Assembly: GCA_038114465.1 (NCBI GenBank)
Contig: JAYNQW010000010.1
Location: 62,001-126,000, forward strand
Direction of reading: 5' to 3'
Length of the DNA stretch: 64,000 nucleotides
From: CALINB01 sp938045325
GTDB taxonomy: Bacteria > Pseudomonadota > Alphaproteobacteria > Rhodospirillales > CALINB01
The notes under the pieces were generated by a model. It was not told the DNA's origin. It ran no database searches and worked only from the letters and a program-made list of their open reading frames with translations. This document shows, in pieces, positions 52,124-60,586 of this stretch; position 1 is the first letter of the stretch, and each line of letters opens with the position of its first letter. Made by a program: the position numbers and the translations under genes.

Positions 52124-52375
52124 CTAAACTGCCGGCTCTGAGTCTGAAGGACCTGCCCAGGTATCGGGAATATTATTTTTTCCGCCCCTGATCGTTGGGT
52201 AAGGGTACCGGCCAACGCCATATTGTTTCAGAAATTTCCAGTAAATCCGGAATGACCAAGGACCCAGTGTGCTGTAGCCCCGCAAAAATATAGAGGCGGT
52301 ATGTTCCGATAGTGCGGCGATGGCTTCTCGCCGTCGTTCTTCCAGTGGGAAGTTATCTAATATAAGTGGTTTCAT
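52124..52375 (-). CDS. Hypothetical protein in phage-derived island (83 residues)
   Basis: ATG at 52375 preceded by GGGAG six bases away. 83 residues, basic and aromatic in the middle (FRIYWKFLKQYGVGRYPYP), no signal peptide. It follows the 98-residue phage-like gene on the same strand by 42 bases. No family is recognised. Confidence 0.5.
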   Translation of the reverse strand: MKPLILDNFPLEERRREAIAALSEHTASIFLRGYSTLGPWSFRIYWKFLKQYGVGRYPYPTIRGGKNNIPDTWAGPSDSEPAV

Positions 52376-52417
52376 GTCCGGCTCCCTGTTGTAACCGAAT
52401 TGATCTCATTCTCAGTT

Positions 52418-52714
52418 TTATTGGTGCATTGATACGTCCCCAAACTTACTGACGGTGTTCTCAATATTGCCGGCAACTTTTTCCAGAGAAACGTTGCCTT
52501 GATCGATTTGTTTAATATTGAACAGATGCGTTGAAACACAGTTCTCCGGCTGTTGAATGTTAACAAGAATTAGATCCCCGGGCCGGAACATTTCAGCAGC
52601 TTCGTCAAAGTAGCCTGCAGCATTCAGTTCTGATGGGGAATCGGATGTTATAGAATGCCACAGTGTAAATCCGTTGGCATATCCTAATACGCTGAGATCA
52701 TGGCTTTTGAGCAT
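52418..52714 (-). CDS. Phage virion-associated-type small protein (98 residues)
   Basis: 98 residues. The first half (LSVLGYANGFTLWHSITSD, GYFDEAAEMFRPGDLILVNI) matches a small-protein pattern common in phages and prophages of alphaproteobacteria next to tail-fibre genes. The precise role is unknown, perhaps a decoration or tail protein. A 36-base hairpin and one operator palindrome lie in its upstream region. Confidence 0.6.
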   Translation of the reverse strand: MLKSHDLSVLGYANGFTLWHSITSDSPSELNAAGYFDEAAEMFRPGDLILVNIQQPENCVSTHLFNIKQIDQGNVSLEKVAGNIENTVSKFGDVSMHQ

Positions 52715-52737
52715 TGATTATTCCGCTTCGTCCTCTG

Positions 52738-52773
52738 CTCCGCCGGTCTAAGGAAGCCTTAAGACCGACGGAG
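52738..52773. other. Strong imperfect hairpin upstream of the phage-like gene
   Basis: Arms CTCCG-C-CGGTCT-AAGG and CCTT-A-AGACCG-A-CGGAG pair with two mismatched or bulged positions around AAG. It lies 24 bases upstream of the 52714 start. There is no U tract, so it is more likely a leader structure than a terminator. The rest of 52715-53048 holds the 52808 palindrome and otherwise A+T-rich sequence with no gene. Confidence 0.6.
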
Positions 52774-52807
52774 CTGGGGGGAGGTCATCATGGAAACAAA
52801 ATCAACA

Positions 52808-52824
52808 TAATACAAATTGTATTA
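52808..52824. promoter_or_regulatory. Palindromic operator copy 1
   Basis: TAATACAAATTGTATTA is a perfect 17-bp palindrome centred on A. A near-identical copy lies in front of the XRE regulator gene. It is 94 bases upstream of the minus-strand phage-like gene start, so that gene may be repressed by the same regulator. Confidence 0.6.
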
Positions 52825-53048
52825 TTTTCAAGATGTGCTAAATCAATTTTTGAATTTAATTGAATATTTTATCCACATACGATTGAGGCATTCAGACACA
52901 GGGCTGTCTCAACCAAACGGATGAAAAATTAAACAGTCTTACTTGCAGATATAGCCAAGCACCGCTGCATTACGGCAACACTATGCTGTTAAAATTATGG
53001 CAGCAGTATGGCAGGTAGATTGAAATAATTTAATGTTGGAAGGACTGA

Positions 53049-53420
53049 CTATTTGCCAGATTTTTTCCGAGCTTTTTGCCGCCTCTCGGGACCCTTAGGC
53101 CGAGTTCCCTTGCGTCGGCGTCGTCGTTCAGGGCCAACATAAGTTACATTGCCCTGTTCATCGCGGCTGACAATAACGTCACGGAGACTGTCGCGTGATG
53201 TAAAGGGGATCATTGTAAGCTTTGCCGATTGTCCCGTGATCAGCCGGTCCATGCTAACGCCAAAGAGCAGGGACAGCTTAATGATGGTTAGAAGGCTGGG
53301 TTCCCGTTCCCCGCGTTCGTATTTTAATATCGTGTCCGTATTTAAATTGAGGAGCTCCGCTATATCTTTTGCGACAAGGCCTCTATCCTCACGGAGAGAC
53401 CGCAAACTCCGTCCAAACAT
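53049..53420 (-). CDS. XRE-family (Cro/CI-like) transcriptional regulator
   Basis: 123 residues from the ATG at 53420; a TTG at 53468 is in frame but would overlap the operator. The helix-turn-helix is MFGRSLRSLREDRGLVAKDI, AELLNLNTDTILKYERGEREPS, extending to LLFGVSMDRLITG. The C-terminal tail is highly basic (GPERRRRRKGTRPKG, KARKKSGK) and has no dimerisation domain that I recognise. The tail could bind nucleic acid. Autoregulation through the adjacent palindrome is likely. Confidence 0.85.
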   Translation of the reverse strand: MFGRSLRSLREDRGLVAKDIAELLNLNTDTILKYERGEREPSLLTIIKLSLLFGVSMDRLITGQSAKLTMIPFTSRDSLRDVIVSRDEQGNVTYVGPERRRRRKGTRPKGPERRQKARKKSGK

Positions 53421-53460
53421 CTCCGCCGCTAAAGTATAAATTTTATTGTTAGTGAAACGA

Positions 53461-53477
53461 TAATACAAATTGTCTTA
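53461..53477. promoter_or_regulatory. Palindromic operator copy 2
   Basis: TAATACAAATTGTCTTA, one mismatch from the perfect palindrome at 52808. It is 41 bases upstream of the XRE gene start at 53420, where a repressor would block its own promoter. Confidence 0.6.
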
Positions 53478-53536
53478 TGGTTTTTCGGAAAAGGAAACTA
53501 AACGTGAACATAACAAGAATATTGTCAAAAAAAATA

Positions 53537-53617
53537 GAACAAACGTTCTACGTTCGTTCGTTTTTGTAATTTTATTGCGCGTAATTTTACCCTCATCCCG
53601 CTTTGGCGGGTTTTTTT
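53537..53617 (+). terminator. Two successive hairpins with T tracts upstream of the tail-fibre gene
   Basis: The first hairpin is GAACAAACGT-TCT-ACGTTCGTTC (53537-53559, 9 of 10 pairs) followed by GTTTTTG. The second is CCCGC-TTTG-GCGGG followed by seven Ts (53597-53617), a classic Rho-independent terminator. They insulate the tail-fibre gene from the left, or attenuate its transcription, as often seen before phage late genes. Confidence 0.65.
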
Positions 53618-53651
53618 ATGCGCACCATTTGTCACGAAAAGAGGTAAGTCC

Positions 53652-55607
53652 ATGACACTATCATCCACGGTCACCAAAAGCTCGTATACGAGCTCGAGCA
53701 GTTCGCCGTTTCCGACGGGATTTAAGTTTTTACTGAACACAGACGTGAAGGTCATATTCCGCGATGCCCTCGGGGTCGAAACGACCCTGACGGAGGGACG
53801 CCACTACACCCTGACGGGCGCGGGCAACGATGCCGGCGGCACGGTGACGATTACTGATTCTAATTACGAGCCGGATGAGGCCGGAGAAACGCTCACGATC
53901 AAACGGGCGGCCCCTGAAACCCAAGGTACGGACCTGCCGCTCGGCGGCGCGTTTCCGTCGGCGAGCGTGGAAGAGTCTCTCGACCGTTTGACGATGCTGG
54001 TATATCAGCATTCCGAGGAAATCGCGCGCGGCGTTTTGTTGGCCGAGACGTCATCGGCGGGCCCTATCACATTGCCCGACCCGGCCGCCGATACGCTGGT
54101 CGGATGGAATGCCGGTGGTACGGACCTCGAGAATAAATCGTCGCCGTCGGACGCGATCAGTTCGTCCACACTGGGTATGATCGCGCAAACGACGGCCGGT
54201 ACGTTCGTTGCCCGAACGATTACGGGTACGGCAAATGAAATTTCGGTCGCGGATGGCGATGGGGTAGCCGGCGAACCGACCTTGTCGTTCCCGGCAACAC
54301 TTGATTTTTCCGGCAAAACAATTACCGACCTCGGCACGGTAGCGACAGCAGATATTGATGGCGGTTCCGTCGATGGGACAATAATCGGTGCCAACACAGC
54401 GGCGGCATTAACCTGCACGACATTCACGTCGACCGGCATCGACGACAACGCGACATCCGAGCAAATGCAGATCGGCGACAGTGCGGTCAGCATCGCACCG
54501 AACACCATGATCGGCAGCGGCTCCATCGCACCCGACGGCACCCTGCATGTGCACACGGCCAGCGCGGGAACGGTAACGGCAGCAACGAACGCGGATGATT
54601 TGGTGGTTGAGAACGATGCTGGCGGTGGGATTTCAATCCTGACACCGAATAATGTTACCGGTCATATTATGTTTGGTGATCCTGATGATAATGATGTGGG
54701 GAGGATTGCTTATTTTCATAGCGACAATAGTCTTCGCTTTGATACGAATGCTTCTAGTTCGCTAATTATCGATAGCACTGGTGGGGTTGGTATCGGGGCG
54801 GCTGCATCAGGAGCAAAATTATATGTCACCGAAAACGCCACCAATCTTGGTGCCATTCGAGGTTATAACACGTCAGCATCATTTACTTCTCACACGCTTC
54901 AACTTTATACGGATACCGTTGCTGGAACAGGTTTTAACTTTGTTCAATGTGCGTCTGATGTCGCTGGCACTGTCGATAACGAATATCTCTTACGCGGTGA
55001 TGGCAACGCTTTCGCCGATGGTTCCTGGTCCGGTTGCGGTGCCGACTATGCGGAATACTTTGAGAGCGCGGACGGCTCTAGACTCGATATCGGCAGAACG
55101 GTTGTCTTGGAAGGGAACAGGGTCCGTTATTCGACACCATTTGATCATCCGAAAGACATCATCGGTGTCGTGCGTCCCAAGGCGATGTCCGGGCGTGGGC
55201 CTCTCGTACGTGGTAACTCGGCCTGGAATATGTGGGCGAAAAAATATCTTACGGACGATTATGGTGCTTACATTATGGAAGATTATTTTGTTTATGAATG
55301 GCGTGAGACAGTACCGGAACAGGACGACGGTATAAAGCCGGGAGAGGCCATCCACAGTTATGCTGAAGACAATATCCCGAATGGCATTACTGTTCCGCGT
55401 GATGCCAAAAAAACACTGATGAAACGGCGCAAACTCAATCCGGCGTGGGATCAAAACGCCGTATATATTTCCCGTGAAGATCGGGATGAGTGGGCCTTGA
55501 TTGGCCTGCTCGGCCAAATGCCGATAACAAAGAGCGAAAAACTTGGCCTGAATTGGGTTAAATTAATGGAAATTTCTACAACGGTTGATGAATATCTAGT
55601 GAGATAA
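53652..55607 (+). CDS. Phage tail-fibre/appendage protein with C-terminal G2-type domain
   Basis: 651 residues. The N-terminal 130 residues resemble the virion-attachment domain of T7-type tail fibres (FLLNTDVKVIFRDALG, LTEGRHYTLTGAGNDAGGTV, VEESLDRLTMLVYQHSEEIARG). The middle is a low-complexity beta repeat region. The end from about residue 470 (YAEYFESADGSRLDIGRTVV, DIIGVVRPKAMSGRGPLVRG) resembles the peptidase G2/IMC autoproteolytic chaperone domain. G+C is clearly higher up to about 54590 than after it, so the gene looks mosaic. Confidence 0.8.
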   Translation: MTLSSTVTKSSYTSSSSSPFPTGFKFLLNTDVKVIFRDALGVETTLTEGRHYTLTGAGNDAGGTVTITDSNYEPDEAGETLTIKRAAPETQGTDLPLGGAFPSASVEESLDRLTMLVYQHSEEIARGVLLAETSSAGPITLPDPAADTLVGWNAGGTDLENKSSPSDAISSSTLGMIAQTTAGTFVARTITGTANEISVADGDGVAGEPTLSFPATLDFSGKTITDLGTVATADIDGGSVDGTIIGANTAAALTCTTFTSTGIDDNATSEQMQIGDSAVSIAPNTMIGSGSIAPDGTLHVHTASAGTVTAATNADDLVVENDAGGGISILTPNNVTGHIMFGDPDDNDVGRIAYFHSDNSLRFDTNASSSLIIDSTGGVGIGAAASGAKLYVTENATNLGAIRGYNTSASFTSHTLQLYTDTVAGTGFNFVQCASDVAGTVDNEYLLRGDGNAFADGSWSGCGADYAEYFESADGSRLDIGRTVVLEGNRVRYSTPFDHPKDIIGVVRPKAMSGRGPLVRGNSAWNMWAKKYLTDDYGAYIMEDYFVYEWRETVPEQDDGIKPGEAIHSYAEDNIPNGITVPRDAKKTLMKRRKLNPAWDQNAVYISREDRDEWALIGLLGQMPITKSEKLGLNWVKLMEISTTVDEYLVR

Positions 55608-55645
55608 TAGCATCTGATAGTATCAATTTATCCTAGTTGGATTTC

Positions 55646-55957
55646 ATGGCATTATATGAAGACAAATATCGTCGGGCCGTAGAAGCACTCAGTATTTTTT
55701 TGCAAGAACTGGGGGAGCTCACACCGCCTCCGAAAGAGGTGCCGCCAGAATTACTTGATGAATTTACCATGGGCGGTCAAATACCGATTGCGTACCATTA
55801 TCTCAACGATAAGCCGTATCGGATTAAAGATGACAATGGCGAGATTTCGCTTGAGAAAAGCGACCCCAGGATCATCTTTCTTAAGAGCGATATCGATCAT
55901 TATCAGGAAATGGTGCGAAACAAAGACTCGTTATTTCGTTCAGAGACAGACACTTAG
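55646..55957 (+). pseudogene. DUF268-type protein, N-terminal part before an in-frame TAG
   Basis: 103 residues from the ATG at 55646, ending at TAG 55955-55957. The same frame continues as LYEALNKYPIKGKTIAIM into the gene at 56009. The last residues SDIDHYQEMVRNKDSLFRSETDT and the continuation fit one DUF268 protein of about 293 codons in which a tyrosine codon has become TAG at codon 104. It is either a nonsense mutation or a base error. On its own this part would be an unknown protein. Confidence 0.65.
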
Positions 55958-56008
55958 CTTTATGAGGCGTTAAATAAGTATCCTATAAAAGGAAAAACCA
56001 TCGCCATT

Positions 56009-56527
56009 ATGGGGGCAGCGTTACCATGGGATAACGCTGTTTGTCTCGAGTACGGCGCCGATCCTATAACGATCGAGTATCAGGCGCGATTTTCCGATGA
56101 CTCACGTGTAGATTTTTACACGCCGGCTCAATTCGAACGAACGGGCATGATCACGGATTGCGCTTTATCGCTATCAAGTTTTGAACACGACGGATTAGGT
56201 CGTTATGGCGATCCGATCGACCCGAACGGCGATCTCAAAGCAATGCAGAAGATGAAGGCCATCGTTCGTAAGGATGGTCTAATGTATCTTAGTCTGCCAA
56301 CAAATACACGTGACGTGGTCGGGTGGAATGCTAACCGGATTTATGGACCCATACGCTTACCGATGATGCTGGAAGACTGGCATATCGTCGATGTGTTTGG
56401 GGCCCCAGGTCAATGCATCTCAGTGAGCGACGGTAAAATTCTTATCGATCCGGCCGGGTGGCAAGATTATTACGAAAAAAGAAATCTACCGAAGCCAGAA
56501 GAGTGGGTTTTCATTCTTCGGAATTGA
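56009..56527 (+). pseudogene. DUF268 methyltransferase-like protein, C-terminal part
   Basis: 172 residues when counted from the ATG at 56009, but homology starts earlier in the same frame (KGKTIAIMGAALPWDNAVCL). It contains SSFEHDGLGRYGDPIDPNGDL, MYLSLPTNTRDVVGWNANRIYG and LPMMLEDWHIVDVFGAPG, hallmarks of DUF268, a SAM-methyltransferase-like family near sugar and surface genes. It may modify a glycan or the tail fibre. The first strand of the fold is cut off unless the upstream TAG is read through. Confidence 0.75.
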
Positions 56528-56560
56528 TTTTTATATTTATTTATAACCATTCAATCAAAG

Positions 56561-56583
56561 CGGCCTTTACGGCCGTTTTTTTT
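56561..56583 (+). terminator. Rho-independent terminator
   Basis: CGGCC-TTTAC-GGCCG followed by eight Ts, 34 bases after the DUF268 stop. It separates the tail-fibre/DUF268 genes from the lysis-like genes. Confidence 0.85.
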
Positions 56584-56620
56584 GTGCCTGTTCCTTGCTG
56601 AAATTGGACGGTGTTCATAA

Positions 56621-56956
56621 ATGACTGAAAATAAACGTTTTAATAACCCCCTAGTGAAGTTACTGGAGGAGGGGGGAATTCCATTTCGCTGGTGGATCAT
56701 ATCAATCACGCAGGTCGTCGCATTTACGGTTCTATTCGTGAAGGCGTTCGGCACCCTTGAGTCCGTCGATGGCCGGTCGCTGGCGAACCGCAGCAGCATT
56801 GAAGAAATCACGGCTATTGTCTCGGTGCAGCATGCCGTCGATTTGAAATTGGATGCGTTGTTTCAAGCGCAGCGAGACTCGTTGAACCGGCTCGCCGATC
56901 GGGTCAATCAGCACCACGAAAGCCATCAACGGTTTGGCAGCGGTATTTCTCAATAG
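56621..56956 (+). CDS. Single-helix membrane protein of the phage island (holin/spanin position)
   Basis: 111 residues. One hydrophobic helix at about 22-43 (FRWWIISITQVVAFTVLFVK) is followed by a long amphipathic, probably coiled segment (VSVQHAVDLKLDALFQAQRD, LNRLADRVNQHHESHQ). It lies directly before the M15-type peptidase gene, the usual place for a holin or spanin, but no such family is recognised by sequence. A role in lysis is inference. Confidence 0.6.
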   Translation: MTENKRFNNPLVKLLEEGGIPFRWWIISITQVVAFTVLFVKAFGTLESVDGRSLANRSSIEEITAIVSVQHAVDLKLDALFQAQRDSLNRLADRVNQHHESHQRFGSGISQ

Positions 56957-56972
56957 ACCTTGGTTTGATGCG

Positions 56973-57290
56973 ATGAAACTAAAAGAAGGTGTGCGGATAT
57001 ATGGGATCAGGTCGGAACTTGTTTTGGCCCTAATTGTTTGCGAAGACGTTTACAACGAGGTTGGTACGGACCTGGTCGTTACATCCATTATCGATGGCAT
57101 GCATTCCAGTGGCTCATTGCATTACACAGGTTCGGCTGTCGATTTACGCATTCGCAATCTGCCGCAAGGGCGTGCCGAAGCCGTGCGGGATGAAATCGCC
57201 GAACGTCTCGGCGGTGATTTTGATGTGGTGCTCGAAGCCGATCATCTTCATCTCGAATTTCAACCGAAAACGGCTTACGAAAGGAGTTAG
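56973..57290 (+). CDS. M15-type peptidase (phage endolysin-like)
   Basis: 105 residues from the ATG at 56973; a start at 56934 would overlap the previous gene. Zinc-site motifs of the D-Ala-D-Ala carboxypeptidase/endolysin group: VVTSIIDGMHSSGSLHYTGSAVDLR (H-x6-D pattern from the second histidine) and DVVLEADHLHLEF (Glu and His). It would cut peptidoglycan cross-links during phage release. A strong AGGAG and a new ATG follow its stop. Confidence 0.82.
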   Translation: MKLKEGVRIYGIRSELVLALIVCEDVYNEVGTDLVVTSIIDGMHSSGSLHYTGSAVDLRIRNLPQGRAEAVRDEIAERLGGDFDVVLEADHLHLEFQPKTAYERS

Positions 57291-57292
57291 CG

Positions 57293-57436
57293 ATGTGGTC
57301 AGAAGTGTTAAAGGCCGCTGATGAGTATCCAGGCAATAGCGAGCGGGGCAATGAATTTGCAGATGAACATCCAAATTCGGGCGACGGGGAATCTGTGTTT
57401 TCCGCCGGCTGTGGCTTCTTCCAGTGCTTTTTCTGA
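57293..57436 (+). pseudogene. Truncated phage gene start at the island boundary
   Basis: ATG at 57293 with AAGGAG at ideal spacing, within three bases of the endolysin stop. It opens MWSEVLKAADEYP, like small genes that follow endolysins, then runs 47 codons antisense through the end of the NSS transporter gene. The body was probably lost when the island joined the chromosome at about 57305. Any product is unlikely to be functional. Confidence 0.4.
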
Positions 57437-58639
57437 GAAAAACCAGCCGACGAACAAAGCGATAAAGATGCCGCCTAAGGGCAGCAGTAAATTCGAGCTC
57501 AAGTAATCAAGAAAATCAAAGATGCCTTTACCGAAGATTGTGTAATCTTTCCAAACACCGAGGGATAGAGAGGCGGGAATGCCGATCAAAAACATAACAG
57601 CACCCGATCCCCAGGCGGCCGTTCTCCGCGAAACTCCTTTTTCATCGACCAAGTAGGTCACCACGACTTCCAACAGTGAAACAGCGGACGTCAGCGCGGC
57701 GATGGCCAGCAGTACGAAAAACAACGGCGCGAAAACGACTCCGCCCGGCATGTTGGCGAAGACGGCGGGCAGGGTAATGAATGTGAGACCCGGCCCGGCG
57801 TTAGGATCGAAGCCGAAAGCGAAGACGGCTGGTAAAATGACTAGGCCTGCTAAAAATGCAATCGAGGTATCCAGTGATGTCGTCCAAATGGTTGAAGTCG
57901 GCAAGTTCATTGTTCGATCGAGGTAAGAGCCATAGGTGATCATGGCGCCCATACCGATCGAGAGCGAGAAGAAGGCCTGCGACAGGGCCGCGTTAAATGC
58001 GGCGGCATTCATCTTAGAAAAATCCGGCTGGAGGAAATATTCGATGCCTTTCATGGCGCCGGGTAGGGTTAACGACCGGCCAAGCAAGATGAGAATGATG
58101 ACAAACAATGCGGGTAATAAGATTTTACACCACCGTTCGATGCCACGACCGATGCCGCCGATCACGACGGCGATGGTCAGCGTCATGAAGGCGGCATGAA
58201 AAATAATCGGACGAACCGGGTTCTCGATGAAATTCGAGAAAACCTTGCCGAGTTCCTGAGATGTGCCGTTAACAAGCACGCCCGTCATCATTTTCAGGAT
58301 ATACGCCAACGTCCAGCCGCCGACGACGCTGTAATAGGAAAGAATTGCGAATGCGGCGGCGATACCCATAAACCCGACGATGGGCCAAAGGCCACCCTTT
58401 AATTTTGCAAAGGCCCCGATGGGATCCTTTCTCGCCGCTCGGCCGATAATGAATTCACACAGCATGACACTGATGCCGATCGTGAACGCCAAGGCGAGAT
58501 AGGTAATTAAAAATGCCGCGCCACCGTGTTGTCCGGCGAGATAGGGAAACTTCCAAATGTTGCCGAGGCCGACGGCCGATCCCGCGGCGGCAAGAATAAC
58601 ACCCACCCGGCTGCCCCAATGTTCGCGCGGTGCCAGCAT
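57308..58639 (-). CDS. Sodium-dependent transporter (NSS/SNF family)
   Basis: 443 residues, about 11-12 helices. The start REHWGSRVGVILAAAGSAVGLGNIWKFPYLAGQHGGAAF is the NSS helix 1-2 signature with the sodium and substrate site. The later helix is QAFFSLSIGMGAMITYGSYL. Members import amino acids or related small molecules with sodium. The C-terminus appears complete and abuts the phage island. Confidence 0.94.
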   Translation of the reverse strand: MLAPREHWGSRVGVILAAAGSAVGLGNIWKFPYLAGQHGGAAFLITYLALAFTIGISVMLCEFIIGRAARKDPIGAFAKLKGGLWPIVGFMGIAAAFAILSYYSVVGGWTLAYILKMMTGVLVNGTSQELGKVFSNFIENPVRPIIFHAAFMTLTIAVVIGGIGRGIERWCKILLPALFVIILILLGRSLTLPGAMKGIEYFLQPDFSKMNAAAFNAALSQAFFSLSIGMGAMITYGSYLDRTMNLPTSTIWTTSLDTSIAFLAGLVILPAVFAFGFDPNAGPGLTFITLPAVFANMPGGVVFAPLFFVLLAIAALTSAVSLLEVVVTYLVDEKGVSRRTAAWGSGAVMFLIGIPASLSLGVWKDYTIFGKGIFDFLDYLSSNLLLPLGGIFIALFVGWFFSEKALEEATAGGKHRFPVARIWMFICKFIAPLAIAWILISGL

Positions 58640-58742
58640 TATGATGAATACCCCCTAAATATTCCCCCAGAAACTAATCAAAAATTGGGTATATCCGGCA
58701 AGGTCCGAATATTTGCCTCCCGCCTTTTTAACAATCCCACTT

Positions 58743-60473
58743 TTATATTAAGCAGACATCGCTGGCGCAGCCCAAATCTCTGTCGGCTTGTTGAAGGAGT
58801 TCACTCCACGCTGTCGGTGTTTCAATTTTTCGTCCGACGACGCGCCGGGAATTTCCTTGAAACCAGAAATTATGGGTCGGGTGTTGCCCGCCCGCGACCA
58901 GCAATATCAGATTTTCCGGCTTGCGCGTTACCGGCCATGGGTCAAGCTTAACTGAGTCCCGCGTATCGGGGTTTGTATCCGCTTCAATCCATTGTTTGAG
59001 GCCCGTTCGCTCGACGCTTTCTTTGGAGATTGCCGAATTTTTCCAAAGGTGATTTCTGATTTTTTCCTTTGTCCATCCCAGCCCGGCCAGCTGTTTCGCT
59101 ACAATGCGCGACATCATGATGGCGCCGGGTGTCCCTTCTTCATATCCCCTCAAATAGTGAATATGTGGAACTTGCAAATAATCGACGAGTTTCTCTAACC
59201 CTTCATTCGCTTCTTGTTCCAACGTTTCTTTTCCCGTGCCTCGCCGCATAATGTTTGCCGCGCCCGTCGCAATAAATACGGATACGGCGTTTGTACCAGG
59301 CTCGAAGCCATGGCGTTCCGTCGCAAACGCCGGCCAGCCTTCCGGTAATCCTTCTTCATCTTCAGCAAATACGGCGTTCGTGTAACGCATGGGTCCAAAA
59401 ATTGCCATGGTGCCGACGCCGGGGAGGGCGCCGCCGACATTTTGCAATAACAGTCTTAATGCGCGGCCAATACTGGCTCCGGCCGGACGTTGTGGATCGG
59501 GGCCTAACAATCCAAAACCGGAATTCAATCTAATTTCGTTTGCGATCGGCCCGTTCAGGACCACGACCGGAAAAGTGCTGCCGGACGTTGCCTGCCAAGA
59601 GGAATGAATAAATTCCGGTTCCATTACAGCATCGATAACGGATAGCAAAACCGGTAAATATTCTGGCCGGCCACCGGCCATGGCGAGAGACACGGCGACT
59701 GTTTCGACCGTGACGATACCCCCGCGCGGAAGCAGTTTTCCTAATTTTTCATGACGGGGCAGGTCTGTTCCTTCGAGTATCCAATCAACACGCGATGTAT
59801 CCGGCGGAACGACCGGCAAACCATCGCCCCATAGATTGGTTAGAAAAAGGTTGTTTGTTTGGCGTTGGGCATCTTCATAATTTTCGCCCGAAATCGAAAG
59901 CATTGGTGCGTTACGCAACCCTGTTTCCTTGGCTGCCGGTTGCCAAGCCGTCAATCCTTCAGAAAATTCATCAACGCGGTTTTCAAGCAGCGTTAAATCA
60001 CTTTCAACAAGAAAAAGATCGACTGGAAACGTGACCATGGATGCATCTTGGTCGAAACCCAATCCAGACACAGCATTACGAACGACACCTATAAAGTCTT
60101 CGCGGGTGAGCGTGACAGTTGGAATTCCCTCGGCTTCAATTTTTGCAGCAGCACGGCCGCAAGCGGTGGCGCAAGCGCCTCAAGAAGCATTGCCAATGAC
60201 GACAGCATCCACTCCTGATTCTTTAATGCGTTGTACCGTTTCATCATTCCCGATTTTCATATTCCCGATTGGGAATTCCGAATACGGCACGATTTCTACA
60301 TCATCGAATTTTTCACTGAAATAATTGGCGACCAACGGCAGCATACGGTGCGCTTGCCATTCATCATTCGAAACGAAGCCAATTTTTTTTCCATTTAATG
60401 AATCGAGACGGGAGGCATGTAAACGGAGAACTTCGGTTGCCCCACTAGGGTCAAAAACTTCGAGCGTATGCAT
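58743..60473 (-). CDS. UGSC-family selenoprotein with in-frame TGA (Sec98)
   Basis: One continuous frame of 577 codons interrupted only by TGA at 60180-60182 (codon 98). Around it the protein reads VDAVVIGNAS-U-GACATACGRAAA, matching the UGSC (Sec-Gly-Ser-Cys) motif with Ala for Ser; C101 would be the resolving cysteine. The region after about residue 190 (WGDGLPVVPPDTSRVDWILEG, GGIVTVETVAVSLAMAGGRPE) is the conserved second domain of the family. AAGGA precedes the ATG by 8 bases. Conventional annotation would split this into two genes at 60071/60180. The reaction is unknown, presumably redox. It needs selA, selB, selC and selD elsewhere. Confidence 0.88.
60145..60160 (-). promoter_or_regulatory. 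Candidate bacterial SECIS hairpin
   Basis: In the mRNA, positions 23-38 from the UGA form GCGGC-CGUGCU-GCUGC: five pairs (one G-U) and a six-base loop with G at position 2 followed by U. This fits the bacterial SECIS rules (loop 16-37 bases after UGA, G in the first two loop bases). Flanking GCUU (19-22) can pair with AAGC further down. Confidence 0.55.
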
Positions 60474-60586
60474 TGCTGTATCCTTGAATTTGAGGAGTTG
60501 CCGTCAAATATAAAAACACATGTTTTAATTGATGGAAACAGCCAGAATAACTGCCAATTGTCAAAATACTGAATTTGAGAGAAAAA

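Noticed and set aside
52787..52807. Short ORF METKST with strong GGGGGAGG upstream
   Set aside because: Only six codons; too short to support as a gene, possibly a relic.
53421..53468. Longer XRE protein from TTG at 53468
   Set aside because: It would place the start inside the operator, and HTH homology begins at the ATG 53420.
55955..55957. TAG in the DUF268 gene as pyrrolysine or recoding site
   Set aside because: No recoding context is known for this family and the homologous residue is probably tyrosine; mutation or error is simpler.
58196..58951. Plus-strand ORFs opposite the NSS and UGSC genes
   Set aside because: They are antisense to clear conserved coding sequence and lack ribosome sites or recognisable domains.
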